25,080 nucleotides of DNA from Bacteroidales bacterium UBA5621 (GTDB lineage Bacteria > Bacteroidota > Bacteroidia > Bacteroidales > VadinHA17). The position numbers and the translations under genes were made by a program. Location: positions 1-25,080 of the forward strand of contig DIKJ01000209.1 of NCBI GenBank assembly GCA_002424525.1, given 5' to 3'. Below the pieces are notes generated by a model. The model was not told where the DNA came from, did not search any database, and was given only the letters and a program-made list of their open reading frames with translations. Of the stretch, positions 15,527 through 23,095 are shown piece after piece. Within the stretch, counting starts at the first letter, position 1. Each line of letters begins with the position of its first letter.

Positions 15527-15572
15527 GATTGCGGATTTGGAGGAACGAAGTGACGACATCCCGCAGGGCGGG
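15527..15572. repeat. Dispersed intergenic repeat copy A with GC-rich hairpin
   Basis: The 24 nt at 15527-15550 match 22 of 24 nt at 23123-23146; both begin GATTGCGGATTTGG. Similarity continues loosely as GTGA...CGAC...ATCC. It is followed by the hairpin CCCGC-AGG-GCGGG (15560-15572) and then AGCGGATTTT, a possible weak terminator. This copy lies in the 55-nt convergent gap between stops at 15525 and 15581. Confidence 0.65.
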
Positions 15573-15580
15573 AGCGGATT

Positions 15581-16525
15581 TTAAACAAAAGTTATTCCTG
15601 CTTTCAGCCCTGTTTCGCGTACATAATCAGCCGCCAGTATATATTCTTCCTGAGAGTCGAGATGTTCCAGCATAAAGGGAACATCTTTCAATTTGCTTGT
15701 CTCACTAAGGAAAACTGAATAATCAAGCGAGCCCAGTCCGGGCCTGCGTTCTTCAAGATGAACTGTCAGCTGAGGTAAAATGGTTATGTCTTTGGCATGA
15801 ATGGACTTTATGTAAGGGCCCAGCTTATCAAAACACTCCCTGAGGAAAGCCGCATTATTGAAAAATTTCTGCGGACTCGAGATCATATTCACAGGATCGA
15901 GATGAGCTGCAAATTGTTTACGTCCGACAGCCCGGATCAACTCCAGATAGGTATCGGGTGAGTCGGGAAGCATATATGGCATGGGTTCCAGCGTATAATA
16001 TGCATTAGCAGGTTTTACCTGGTCAATAATGTGTCGGGCCGTTTCAACGATCATATCAAAAGTATCTTCAGCATAGTTGCCGGGATAGGGTCCGTCCCAG
16101 ATCTCTCCTCTCGCGCCGGATATGTTGACACAACATATTGCACCTATTTCATCAGCCAGCTGAAGCGCATCGATATTCTTTCTGACAGCTTCGTTCCTGA
16201 CAGTTTCATCCGTATCCATCATGTTGCTCCAGGCTCCCACTTCAGCGATCAGAATATTGTTTTTCTCTGCTTCTGACCTGAAAGCCTTAATCAGATCCGA
16301 CGGGGCCCCGGGCTGAACAGGACAATATGCAGCGCTGTATCCCAATGACCTGATTGTTTTAATCCAGTCAGAAGGATCTGAGAATTTACCCGGGACGGGA
16401 GCCCCGAGCCGTATGGGATTTGAGTACTGCCGGTTACTGCCATATCCCAGGGGGGACGGGAGGAGTGTAATTCCGGCAGTCAGGATTGAGCCCTTCCTGA
16501 GGAATTTACGTCTGTTAATATACAT
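15581..16525 (-). CDS. Tat-exported TIM-barrel sugar isomerase/epimerase-like protein
   Basis: 314 residues of the xylose-isomerase-like/AP-endonuclease-2 TIM-barrel superfamily. The N-terminus NRRKFLRKG plus a hydrophobic run is a twin-arginine leader, so the folded enzyme is probably exported. Four residues at the ends of barrel strands form a complete metal site of the superfamily: E180 (YTLEPMP), D210 (AHLDPVN), H243 (KSIHAKD) and E287 (FMLEHLD). The reaction is not fixed by sequence; isomerase, epimerase and lyase members all occur. It is last in a three-gene - strand group, 21 nt after the two-domain thioredoxin, with the RraA-like gene before that. It may act on a sugar or keto-sugar in the periplasm. 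Confidence 0.88.
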   Translation of the reverse strand: MYINRRKFLRKGSILTAGITLLPSPLGYGSNRQYSNPIRLGAPVPGKFSDPSDWIKTIRSLGYSAAYCPVQPGAPSDLIKAFRSEAEKNNILIAEVGAWSNMMDTDETVRNEAVRKNIDALQLADEIGAICCVNISGARGEIWDGPYPGNYAEDTFDMIVETARHIIDQVKPANAYYTLEPMPYMLPDSPDTYLELIRAVGRKQFAAHLDPVNMISSPQKFFNNAAFLRECFDKLGPYIKSIHAKDITILPQLTVHLEERRPGLGSLDYSVFLSETSKLKDVPFMLEHLDSQEEYILAADYVRETGLKAGITFV

Positions 16526-16546
16526 ACTCGGTACTTTATGGGCTGA

Positions 16547-17674
16547 TTAATAATATCTTCCAATATATTTATTATCTACTATAAGCTTTTTCAGAGCATA
16601 AGGATCGATCATGTCCTGTTTTTTGTAGATGATTTTTCCTCCAGGCTCAATTAACATTGTGAATGGCAAAGCACCCTGCCAGTCAGGATCGACAGCCTCA
16701 ATCAGTTTATACACATCATCATCGTTGAAGATAAAGTTCTTATTGGACGCCTGTTGTTTCTGAAGGAACCTGAGAGCGTCACCCTTTCTTGCCTGCTTGT
16801 CGGCGCTTATGGAAATGAACTCAAACTGGCGTCCGCGGTACATCCGGTCAATGATCACCAGATCAGGAAATTCTGTTATGCATGGACCGCACCAGGTCGC
16901 CCAGATATTAATTAATCTGAGCTTGTCTGATGTAGTATTAGCAATAAGCTCCCTTATCTCCTTTGCATTGATCTCTTCGAGGGTAACAGGCAGGGCTGCC
17001 CATTGTTTATAGAGCCTTTGCGTAGATTCATCTTTCCATGACCATTTAATTGAACAGCCGAATACCTTTGTCACCGGATTATTAACCTGTCTTCCGGCAA
17101 GAATGTTATCAATTGCATTTCTGAGATCTTCTCCCTTTCCTGTGCCCGGTTTTTCTGATCCGTCAATACGGCCGACATACCTGAGAAGGCGGTTATTGTC
17201 GAAAACAAAACAGTGAGGGGTTGCGACAGGTCCATATGCCAGGGCGGCCTTCTGCTCATCGCCGTCGTAGAGATATGGAAAAGTAAACCCTTTGTCGGCT
17301 GCCCGCAGTTTCATATCATCATAACTGTCGCCCATGTCGGAATAACCCAGTTCGGAGTAATTCAAGGCCTTGTCGGCATTGGGAGAAATCATTATCAGTG
17401 CAACCCCCTTTGATCCATATTCCTTTTCAATATCGATAATCCGGTCTTCATATGCCTGTGCAGTAGGGCAATGATTACAGCTGAAGATAATAACCAGAAC
17501 CGTCGCCTTTTCAAAACTTTTCAGAGTGTACATTTTCCCGTCGACTCCAGGAAGGTTGAAATCAGGGGCCTTGCTGCCGGGGCGAATTGTTTCCGGCTCT
17601 GTTTGCACGGTCTGTGATCCCAGCCTGACCGGGATCAGCAGAACTATCAGTAACAATAACAATAACTTTTTCAT
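16547..17674 (-). CDS. Exported two-domain thioredoxin-fold protein (redoxin + TlpA-like)
   Basis: 375 residues with signal peptide MKKLLLLLLIVLLIPVRLGS. Domain 1 (about 30-195) is an AhpC/redoxin-type domain with CxxC at C66-C69 in SCNHCPTAQAYEDR and a cis-proline region ATPHCFVFD holding another cysteine, C155. Domain 2 (about 230-365) is a TlpA/ResA-type thioredoxin with W261-C262-G-P-C265 and the cis-Pro segment LPFTMLIEP. TlpA proteins reduce exported proteins or metal sites. A tandem fusion of a redoxin with a TlpA domain could pass electrons from one to the other. It lies between the RraA-like gene (23-nt gap) and the TIM-barrel gene (21-nt gap), so it is probably in one operon with them, though what it reduces there is unclear. 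Confidence 0.9.
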   Translation of the reverse strand: MKKLLLLLLIVLLIPVRLGSQTVQTEPETIRPGSKAPDFNLPGVDGKMYTLKSFEKATVLVIIFSCNHCPTAQAYEDRIIDIEKEYGSKGVALIMISPNADKALNYSELGYSDMGDSYDDMKLRAADKGFTFPYLYDGDEQKAALAYGPVATPHCFVFDNNRLLRYVGRIDGSEKPGTGKGEDLRNAIDNILAGRQVNNPVTKVFGCSIKWSWKDESTQRLYKQWAALPVTLEEINAKEIRELIANTTSDKLRLINIWATWCGPCITEFPDLVIIDRMYRGRQFEFISISADKQARKGDALRFLQKQQASNKNFIFNDDDVYKLIEAVDPDWQGALPFTMLIEPGGKIIYKKQDMIDPYALKKLIVDNKYIGRYY

Positions 17675-17697
17675 CTTTTCAATTCTAAAATATCTTT

Positions 17698-18543
17698 TTA
17701 TTTTACAGTTTTGTCAAGCGGTCTTCCAATGCTCTCGTAGATACTTTTTCTGCCTGCCTTGTCTTTTGAAAGTATCTCGCTGGCATACTCTGCAACCTGT
17801 TCTGCAACACTCCTCGGAACAACAATCACTCCATCACCATCTGCAACCACAACATCACCGGGACAAACAAGTACACCCCCTATTGAGACTGGTCTGTTGA
17901 CTGATTCAATTTCGTTTCTGCCGGGACGTATACCACGTCCTTTCTTCCTGAGGTAAAGAGGCACCTGCTGCAGACCCACCTCATCGGTGTCTCTGGCCGA
18001 GGCATCTGTCACTACTCCGACTGCTCCGAGACGGTACCATCCCAGTATGTTGTTTGATCCGATAGACCCTATATCCCTTTCTTCAACATCGTCGATCACA
18101 ATTGCAGTGCCTGGTTTTATAAGGTGAGTAAATGCCTCGTGTGAATACCTGTTATAAAAATTGCCTTCCCATTTCACAAAATCTTCGGCGGGTGCCGGGA
18201 GAGCCGGCTTCTGTGTGGGAACATAACGCACAGTAACTGCAATCCCCCTGAATACGTGCCTGAAATCCTTCAGGTCAACCCAGTCGGGGTGTATTGCGGG
18301 GTCTACCAGACCAGTACCTGGTAATCCCACCATATCCATTCCGTCGGAGACATCAGCAACCCTGAGGTTCTTATATAATTCAAGTATTCTGGCGTCATCC
18401 TCTGCCGAATAAGATTGGGTCTCAATAAAATTCATCCCTTTCTCAAGGGTTGCCCTGTCATACTGCTGGCCGTTCGCTTTCGGGAAAGTAAATAACAATA
18501 CCGATAGCAGAACAACGGAAAGAGTCCTCAATATTCTCCTCAT
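17698..18543 (-). CDS. Exported RraA-family aldolase/decarboxylase-like protein
   Basis: 281 residues from the ATG at 18543, chosen because it begins a proper signal peptide (MRRILRTLSVVLLSVLLFTF, cleavage near NGQ); the in-frame ATG at 18594 adds 17 residues before it. The body is RraA-like. It has VADVSDGMD near 62-70, then GSIGSNNILGWYRLGAVGVVTDASARDTDEV (longer motif, residues 159-189) with the family R184-D185 and acidic residue E188. PVSIGGVLVCPGDVVVADGDG lies near the end. The class II HMG/CHA aldolase and oxaloacetate decarboxylase members keep this G...RD...E/D site for a divalent metal and a ketoacid; RraA proper lacks catalytic function. The kept residues favour an enzyme. Export is unusual for this otherwise cytosolic family. 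First gene of a probable three-gene operon. Confidence 0.85.
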   Translation of the reverse strand: MRRILRTLSVVLLSVLLFTFPKANGQQYDRATLEKGMNFIETQSYSAEDDARILELYKNLRVADVSDGMDMVGLPGTGLVDPAIHPDWVDLKDFRHVFRGIAVTVRYVPTQKPALPAPAEDFVKWEGNFYNRYSHEAFTHLIKPGTAIVIDDVEERDIGSIGSNNILGWYRLGAVGVVTDASARDTDEVGLQQVPLYLRKKGRGIRPGRNEIESVNRPVSIGGVLVCPGDVVVADGDGVIVVPRSVAEQVAEYASEILSKDKAGRKSIYESIGRPLDKTVK

Positions 18544-18661
18544 TTTAATATATTTTAAAGTAGTAGAAACAGAATTCAGATACCTAATTTTCAAACAATT
18601 TGTCTTTTTCTGTGTTTAAAATGTATAAGCTTATTATGGGTTTTACAGTTTTTTTTGCTAT

Positions 18662-18679
18662 GTTAAATATAGTTAAATA
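18662..18679. promoter_or_regulatory. Direct repeat GTTAAATA x2 in divergent region
   Basis: GTTAAATA at 18662-18669 and 18672-18679, starting exactly 10 nt apart (one helical turn), in the 226-nt gap between the divergent RraA-like and HlyD-type genes. It could be a regulator site. The region is very AT-rich, so chance is quite possible, and no clear TAnnTTTG box was found for either gene. Confidence 0.25.
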
Positions 18680-18769
18680 ATTATTAATGAACATTTAAAG
18701 AGGTCTGTTTTTTCTATTTTTATGACGATTTTTAACCGGAGAAGTTTTTCCGACAAGAATTTCCAGAAT

Positions 18770-20098
18770 ATGAAGCGAACATTTATATATACAGGAATCA
18801 TAGCAGGAGCGGCAGTCATTTTTCTTATCGCATTCACCATTTTAACTGACAGGGGTGACAAATCAACCGTTTTTGCTGAAGTCTTCCAGGGCAGTTTTGA
18901 GATAACCATAAATGCAACAGGCGAACTGATGGCTGAAAAATCTGTCGATATAATGGGGCCGGACATTGCGCAGAGAAGGGATGTACGGTCCTCAAACATC
19001 AGGATACAGGACCTTGTGCCTGAAGGCACTGTGGTGAATGCAGGGGATTATGTCGCCACCCTCGACCGGACCCTGTACGCCAATGATTTAAAGGATCTTC
19101 AGGAGAGACTTGCCACACTGAATACGGAGCTCGGGATGAGGCTTCTTGACTCGACCGTCGTGCTTAACGGTTTGCGTGACGACATAAGGAATCAGAAGTT
19201 CACGGTTGAAGAAGCCAGGATAACCCTGCGCAATTCCCAGTACGAATCGCCGGCAATAGTAAGGCAGGCAGAAATAAACCTTGATCAGGCTCAGCGGACA
19301 CTGGATCAGAAAAAAAGATACTATACACTCCGGGTAGCTCAGCTTGAAAGGGATATCAATAACAGAAGGACATTTATCGGTCGCCTCGAAAGACGGGTCA
19401 GTGATACACAGGAACTGCTCGAAGGATTTACGATCACAGCTCCTTCGGCAGGTATGGTCGTATACAAAAGGGACAGGCGTGGCACCAAAAGAAGGATCGG
19501 TTCCACGATAAGCCCTTTTGACCGTGCTGTTGCCTCTCTGCCTGACCTCTCCACAATGGTATCAAGAGTCTATATCAACGAAATTGAGATGAGCAGGGTT
19601 ACTCCCGGCCAGAAGGTGGATATCCGGGTTGATGCCCTTCCTGACAAGCTCTTTAAGGGAACACTTACCAGCATAGCCAATATAGGAGAGGCACTGCCCA
19701 ACAGCGATTTCAAAATGTTCGAGGCACATATCGTGATCGACGGGATAGATCCTGAATTCAGGCCTTCCATGACCACCGACAACAAGATCTATATAAAAAC
19801 TTATGATAATGTGGTTTATGTACCACTCGACTGTGTCAGGACTGGTCCGGATTCAATTCCCGTGGTCTATACGAGAAGCGGTCATAAGCAGGTAGTTATA
19901 CCCGGGGAATCGAACGACAAGTTTGTAATAATAGAAAAGGGGCTCGAACCGGGGCCCATGCTTCACACCACAATGCCGGAGCGGCCGGAGAAGTTCAAGC
20001 TTGCCGGAGCAGAGCTTATACCTCTTCTGAGAAACCGTGAGACTGATGAAGATGACCTTGCCGGAAGCATTCCGATGGCAAACGGCAGGATTAAATAA
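18770..20098 (+). CDS. HlyD/MFP-type periplasmic adaptor protein
   Basis: 442 residues from the ATG at 18770 (MKRTFIYTG); an in-frame ATG at 18722 would add 16 basic/polar residues and is less likely. One membrane anchor is at about 7-26. The first lipoyl/barrel half follows at about 45-100 (ELMAEKSVDIMGP, VPEGTVVNAGDYVATLD). A long coiled-coil hairpin spans about 105-220, then the second lipoyl half ITAPSAGMVVY near 222-232, then a beta-barrel (RVYINEIEMSRVTPGQKVDIRVDALP). This is the membrane fusion protein of tripartite efflux or secretion pumps, linking an inner-membrane transporter to TolC. No transporter, ATPase or TolC gene is adjacent: 419 non-coding nt follow. The partner must be elsewhere. 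Confidence 0.88.
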   Translation: MKRTFIYTGIIAGAAVIFLIAFTILTDRGDKSTVFAEVFQGSFEITINATGELMAEKSVDIMGPDIAQRRDVRSSNIRIQDLVPEGTVVNAGDYVATLDRTLYANDLKDLQERLATLNTELGMRLLDSTVVLNGLRDDIRNQKFTVEEARITLRNSQYESPAIVRQAEINLDQAQRTLDQKKRYYTLRVAQLERDINNRRTFIGRLERRVSDTQELLEGFTITAPSAGMVVYKRDRRGTKRRIGSTISPFDRAVASLPDLSTMVSRVYINEIEMSRVTPGQKVDIRVDALPDKLFKGTLTSIANIGEALPNSDFKMFEAHIVIDGIDPEFRPSMTTDNKIYIKTYDNVVYVPLDCVRTGPDSIPVVYTRSGHKQVVIPGESNDKFVIIEKGLEPGPMLHTTMPERPEKFKLAGAELIPLLRNRETDEDDLAGSIPMANGRIK

Positions 20099-20175
20099 CC
20101 TTCGTCACTTTTAAGATCATCTTACTTTTTGTCGTACACCCGGGTTGTTTTCATTTCGCCGTTGGGTGTGCTGAG

Positions 20176-20215
20176 TTTGATTGAAATTGGTTTTGTCCTT
20201 TGAAAATCAATCAAA
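20176..20215. other. 9-bp inverted repeat after the HlyD-type gene
   Basis: TTTGATTGA and TCAATCAAA are exact inverted complements separated by 22 nt, 78 nt after the HlyD-type stop. No clear T-run follows. Possibly an mRNA 3' hairpin or a regulator site. Confidence 0.35.
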
Positions 20216-20348
20216 GGTATCTATTCCGTTCGATCACCTGGTTTAATTGCCTCCATCATTTTTTTCTTTTCACATTTTTTAACATAACTGGCAGTAACAA
20301 TACTTAATAAAGTACCGCTTTACATCCTATTATTTATATCAAATTACA

Positions 20349-20356
20349 TAAATTTG
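20349..20356 (+). promoter_or_regulatory. Candidate -7 promoter box upstream of the Gfo/Idh gene
   Basis: TAAATTTG fully matches TAnnTTTG, 161 nt before the start at 20518. No TTTG at the -33 distance (20325-20328 is TCCT). The leader would include the CTGGTTG heptamers. Confidence 0.35.
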
Positions 20357-20392
20357 GTAAAATTCTTCCTTCAGGCTATTTTAACGAAGTTA

Positions 20393-20413
20393 CTGGTTGC
20401 TGGTTGCCAGTTG
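20393..20413. repeat. Three heptamer tandem repeats (CTGGTTG type)
   Basis: Three consecutive 7-mers: CTGGTTG, CTGGTTG, CCAGTTG. On the other strand they read as CAAC(C/T)(A/G)G units. The block is framed by TACTGG and CCAGTA arms (20391-20396 and about 20425-20430). It is 104 nt before the Gfo/Idh start. Confidence 0.7.
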
Positions 20414-20517
20414 AGTGAAAAGGAGCCAGTACCTGACAACTTGAATTATTTATATTATTTCTTCTCTTTCTTAACTGTTTGACGTTCCACCAATTAAACA
20501 TGAAACTAACCTGAAAA

Positions 20518-22026
20518 ATGACAACTCCGAAAAAAATCAATCGTCGTGAATTCCTGGGATCAGCTGCAACCGCTTCCCTGGCATTTACAGTAGTTCCAAG
20601 ACATGTGCTTGGAGGACCAGGCTATGTGGCACCGGCCGACAAGGTTACTCTTGGCTATATCGGGTGCGGGACCCAGGGCCTGAGAGAAATGACAAGCCTT
20701 ATCTCCAATCCGGAAATTCAGATCGTTGCGGTATGTGACCCCAACAAGTTCACAACCGATTATATCGACTGGTCTCTGAACGGAATACGCAATAATATCC
20801 GTACTGCTCTTGGAGACAAATCCTGGGGTGAGGGACTGAAAGGGATCCCCGGGGGCAGGGATATAGGGCAGGAATTTGTTCAGAAGTACTACGGTAAATC
20901 ATTGCCATCCGGCAAATATAAAGGGTGTACATCATATGCTGACTTCCGTGAGTTGCTTGAAAAGGAAAAGGATATTAACGCCGTCAAGATAATGACTCCT
21001 GACCATCTTCATGCCACTGTGGCAATAGCATCAATGAAAAAGGGAAAGCATGTTGTAACCCATAAACCGATTGCCAACCGTATCCACGAATTCAGGGTAA
21101 CAGTTGATGTTAACAGGAAAACAGGCCAGAGCACTCATTTGCTGGCATGGAGCCAGAGGAGTGGCTATGATCTGGTAAAAAAATGGATTAAGGAGGGACT
21201 TATCGGGACGCTGAAGGAGATACATAACTGGTCGAACCGTCCGGTCTGGCCCCAATGGCAGGCAAACCCGGCCGATACGCCTCCTGTCCCGGGGGGTCTT
21301 GACTGGGATCTCTGGCTGGGACCGGTACCACACCGTCCCTATCATCCAAATTACACTCATAATGTCTTTCGCGGGTGGTACGACTTTGGTGGAGGCAGCA
21401 TAGCCGATATGGGCCATTACAGCCTATTCCCGCTCTTCCTCACATTAGGAATAGATACCCCGGCAATAAGTGCGGAGGCTTACGGCACTACCACCTGTAT
21501 GATAAGGGATAACGTTTCTGTTGGCGTAACCAACGATGTGGCTTTCCCGCTGTCGTGCGTTGTCCGCTTCAAGTTCCAGGCCCAGAAAGAGCTTCCTCCT
21601 TTCGAGCTGTTCTGGTACGACGGTGGTATAAAGCCATGCGTTCCCGAAGAGATGGCTGCTGAAGGAAAGTCATTCACACCGGAAGGGATGATGTTCGTGG
21701 GCGACAAGGGAAAAATCCTGGCAGGCTTCAGGGGAGAAAATCCTTCGCTGATACCGGAGAGCCGGATGAAGGGTGTGAGCGCCGAGGTGCCGGCAGAATC
21801 CGGAAGGAGCGGCAATGAGTTGTGGATTGAGGCATTTAAGAACAATACACAGCCTCCCGGAAGCTTCCTCTATGCCGGACCGGTAACCGAAACAATCTTG
21901 CTGGGTGCAGTGGCACTGAGGGCGAGGAAGAAAGTTGAATACGATTATGCCAGCATGAAGATAACCAACGTACCTGAAGCCAATAAGTTCCTGACGAGGG
22001 AATACCGGCAGGGGTGGGAGATATGA
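20518..22026 (+). CDS. Tat-exported Gfo/Idh/MocA-family oxidoreductase
   Basis: 502 residues. The leader NRREFLGSAATASLAF is a twin-arginine signal, so the enzyme is folded with its cofactor and then exported. The nucleotide-binding motif GCGTQG is at 49-54, with D74 in AVCDPN at the end of beta 2. The catalytic lysine is K183 in THKPIAN, where most members have EKP. The substrate/metal-region motif GGGSIADMGHY carries D297 and H300. The family oxidises or epimerises sugars and related compounds with NAD(P). Exported members in Bacteroidota have been linked to C3-oxidation routes for glycan breakdown, where a TIM-barrel lyase partner follows. Here a Tat-exported TIM-barrel gene does follow, 182 nt downstream after a heptamer repeat. 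The substrate is unknown. Confidence 0.93.
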   Translation: MTTPKKINRREFLGSAATASLAFTVVPRHVLGGPGYVAPADKVTLGYIGCGTQGLREMTSLISNPEIQIVAVCDPNKFTTDYIDWSLNGIRNNIRTALGDKSWGEGLKGIPGGRDIGQEFVQKYYGKSLPSGKYKGCTSYADFRELLEKEKDINAVKIMTPDHLHATVAIASMKKGKHVVTHKPIANRIHEFRVTVDVNRKTGQSTHLLAWSQRSGYDLVKKWIKEGLIGTLKEIHNWSNRPVWPQWQANPADTPPVPGGLDWDLWLGPVPHRPYHPNYTHNVFRGWYDFGGGSIADMGHYSLFPLFLTLGIDTPAISAEAYGTTTCMIRDNVSVGVTNDVAFPLSCVVRFKFQAQKELPPFELFWYDGGIKPCVPEEMAAEGKSFTPEGMMFVGDKGKILAGFRGENPSLIPESRMKGVSAEVPAESGRSGNELWIEAFKNNTQPPGSFLYAGPVTETILLGAVALRARKKVEYDYASMKITNVPEANKFLTREYRQGWEI

Positions 22027-22080
22027 GCGTAGAGCGTAGAGCGTAGAGCGGGGAGCGGGGAGCGTAGAGCGTGGAGCGGA
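22025..22080. repeat. Eight-unit heptamer tandem repeat (GAGCGNN)
   Basis: Eight perfect-register 7-mers, all GAGCG plus two variable bases: TA, TA, TA, GG, GG, TA, TG, GA. The first unit overlaps the TGA stop of the Gfo/Idh gene (22024-22026). It lies in the 182-nt gap before the TIM-barrel gene. Variation is confined to the last two positions of each unit. Confidence 0.9.
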
Positions 22081-22208
22081 AGGTGTAATCGCGTTGACGC
22101 GTAGTTACAGAAACATCAACCGTTCGCACCTCCAAATCCTTGCACGATCAGAAGATCGAACCATCGAATACAGAATCATAAAAAAGTTAACCTTAATAAT
22201 TAAAGTTT

Positions 22209-23078
22209 ATGAATAAAATAACACGTAGAAATTTTATAGAAAAGTCGGTGATGGCCGGAGCTGCCGGGGTCATTGTTCCTTCATTGGCGGGAAGTGCATT
22301 CGCGTCACCCACCCCAAGGATGATCAGGGACGATATATCACTTGCACAGTGGGCTCTCGTTGACGAAATAAGAGCCGGGAAATGGAAAAACCTGGATTTC
22401 CCTTCAATCGCCCGCAAAGATTTTGGCCTGAACGGTATTGAATTCGTCAACACTTTGTTCGAGGTTCCTACCGAGGGTTACCTGCGACGGCTTAAAAGGA
22501 ACGCTGAAGATAATGGAGTCTCAATGGTCCTGATAATGGTTGATGATGAAGGTGACGGGTGTTCCCCGACCAGTGAGGGACGAAGACAGTTTGATATCAG
22601 CCACCGCAAATGGATAGATATTGCAAATAGCCTGGGATGCCATGCCATTCGCACCAATTGTATCGGACCAAAAGATGTAAACAAAGAGGAGGCTCTGAAA
22701 TATTCTGTAGAGTCTTATCTTATGTTGCTTGAATATGCGATCCCTGCAAAAGTGAGCGTACTGATCGAAAATCATGGCGGTGTATCCAACGATGCTGACT
22801 GGATGGTAGCATTGATGAAAGAGGTGAATAGCCTCTATTTCGGAAGCTACCCCGACTGGCGCCAGCCTTCAGCTAACTTTGACAATGTCGATTACCTCAT
22901 GAAGATGCTTCCCTACTCAGGGGGAATGTCATATCGCAACCAGCCAACCGAGGATCTGACGGCAAAGATGATAAAAATGGCAAAAGATGCAGGTTACCGG
23001 GGGTGGTATGGTATTGAGTCGAGCGGCAGGGAGGAGATCAAGAAAGGGATAGCATTGCTGAAGAAGTATCTTTTTTAG
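22209..23078 (+). CDS. Tat-exported TIM-barrel sugar isomerase/lyase-like protein
   Basis: 289 residues with a twin-arginine leader (TRRNFIEKS then MAGAAGVIVPSLAGSA) and the xylose-isomerase-like TIM-barrel pattern: FGLNGIEFVN near 72-81, LIENHGG with E187 and H189, SYPDWRQ with D216 and GIESSG with E270. The usual HxKD histidine on the seventh strand is not obvious; the matching stretch reads GGMSYRNQP. So the metal site is incomplete or rearranged relative to the paralogue at 15581-16525. It follows the Gfo/Idh gene on the same strand and is likely co-transcribed. A role as isomerase or lyase for the oxidised sugar is inference from context only. Confidence 0.85.
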   Translation: MNKITRRNFIEKSVMAGAAGVIVPSLAGSAFASPTPRMIRDDISLAQWALVDEIRAGKWKNLDFPSIARKDFGLNGIEFVNTLFEVPTEGYLRRLKRNAEDNGVSMVLIMVDDEGDGCSPTSEGRRQFDISHRKWIDIANSLGCHAIRTNCIGPKDVNKEEALKYSVESYLMLLEYAIPAKVSVLIENHGGVSNDADWMVALMKEVNSLYFGSYPDWRQPSANFDNVDYLMKMLPYSGGMSYRNQPTEDLTAKMIKMAKDAGYRGWYGIESSGREEIKKGIALLKKYLF

Positions 23079-23095
23079 ATTGCGTATTGGCTTCG

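Larger units (their letters stand above)
20099..20517. other. 419-nt intergenic region
   Basis: No convincing gene was seen. The stretch holds a perfect 9-bp inverted repeat, TTTGATTGA (20176-20184) and TCAATCAAA (20207-20215), with a 22-nt loop, which may be a 3' hairpin of the HlyD-type gene. It also holds a -7 box TAAATTTG (20349-20356) and a heptamer repeat CTGGTTG, CTGGTTG, CCAGTTG (20393-20413) just before the Gfo/Idh gene. The rest is AT-rich sequence without recognised features. Confidence 0.6.

Noticed and set aside
20099-20340. Small - strand reading frame of about 21 codons after the HlyD-type gene
   Set aside because: Too short, with no domain, promoter or conservation evidence.
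22025-22080. CRISPR-like array
   Set aside because: Units are 7 nt and contiguous with no spacers; no cas genes in the window.
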